Below, piece after piece: positions 63,940 through 64,000 of a stretch of DNA of 64,000 bases. This DNA is from Clostridium aestuarii. GTDB lineage: Bacteria; Bacillota; Clostridia; Clostridiales; Clostridiaceae. A program made the translations under genes and the position numbers. The notes below the pieces were generated by a model. It was not told the DNA's origin and did not search any database. It saw only the letters and a program-made list of their open reading frames with translations. Location of the stretch: NCBI RefSeq assembly GCF_026735135.1, contig NZ_JAPQER010000001.1, forward strand, positions 565,500-629,499, in the 5' to 3' direction. Every line of letters begins with the position of its first letter. The first letter of the stretch is position 1.

Positions 63940-64000
63940 TTCAGAGTCTTATTTTTTTACCCTATTATTCAATTTATTGAACAATTCGTGTTATTGAATA

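Larger units (their letters stand above)
54845..64000. mobile_element. Genomic island integrated in the ATPase gene; right end outside the window
   Basis: Left junction at about 54837-54850, where the ATPase frame loses homology. Content: terminator, RelE/RelB-type TA pair, large serine recombinase close to the junction (as is usual for such elements), a small ORF, degraded coding sequence, the helicase-protease-MBL operon and an XRE regulator. At least 9 kb. No phage structural or conjugation genes are seen in the part present. The attR copy of the junction sequence was not found. Confidence 0.7.

Noticed and set aside
54845..64000. Prophage
   Set aside because: No capsid, tail, portal, terminase or lysis gene is visible; only recombinase, TA, regulator and the helicase-protease-MBL operon are present in the part shown.

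Overview
The window is very AT-rich, with strong AGGAGG/GGGGG-type ribosome binding sites and many intrinsic terminators. It carries T-box and lysine riboswitch leaders and gene families typical of spore-forming anaerobes, which points to a Clostridium (sensu stricto) chromosome. I cannot name the species from sequence alone.

Layout. 1-7000: a complete tryptophan operon, trpE-G-D-C-F-B-A, read on the minus strand. It sits behind a T-box leader with one UGG specifier stem and two consecutive antiterminator/terminator modules. At the left edge is the 5' part of another T-box (apparent Tyr specifier) for a gene outside the window. 7.1-18.6 kb: housekeeping and accessory genes: a P-loop protein, an AlbA_2 protein, a GAF-GGDEF diguanylate cyclase, an ECF transporter S component, a small membrane protein, an FAD oxidoreductase, prfC, two adjacent Cof-type HAD phosphatases each preceded by a related hairpin, and trpS under its own Trp T-box. 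18.6-27.3 kb: one very large gene for a cyclic beta-1,2-glucan synthase-like protein (GT84/glycoamylase/GH94). 27.4-30.3 kb: lysC-lysA behind a lysine riboswitch. 30.4-31.8 kb: a MATE transporter. 31.9-42.1 kb: a myo-inositol catabolic cluster (SSS-family symporter, iolJ, LacI regulator, iolC, iolD, iolE, iolB) and a DeoR regulator whose reading frame is broken near its start. iolG and iolA are not present. 42.5-44.1 kb: an NSS-family transporter behind a leader that looks like a translation-coupled attenuator (short leader ORF, three mutually exclusive pairings, terminator). 44-54.3 kb: lipoprotein, comB-like, M18 peptidase, chemotaxis receptor, secreted protein, CDF cation transporter, small proteins and a membrane protein.

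54.5-64 kb: a mobile island. A PRK06851-like P-loop ATPase gene is cut after about 95 codons. The island then carries a RelE/RelB-type toxin-antitoxin pair, a large serine recombinase, and a three-gene operon encoding an MBL-fold hydrolase, a trypsin-like protease with a long C-terminal extension, and an SF2 helicase. A divergent XRE regulator follows. Composition and context suggest that the operon is an anti-phage or conflict system: a protease-plus-MBL effector pair coupled to a helicase resembling Hachiman HamB. The right end of the island lies outside the window. A degenerate chimera of the island's own recombinase and antitoxin 3' ends lies just left of the insertion and supplies the ribosome binding site of the neighbouring membrane-protein gene.

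How the genes work together. Amino-acid supply is controlled by RNA: tRNA-Trp sensing on both trpE and trpS, lysine sensing on lysC-lysA, and a putative peptide/ribosome-sensing leader on the NSS transporter. Inositol use is controlled by at least one LacI protein. The island adds maintenance (TA), mobility (recombinase) and probable defence functions.
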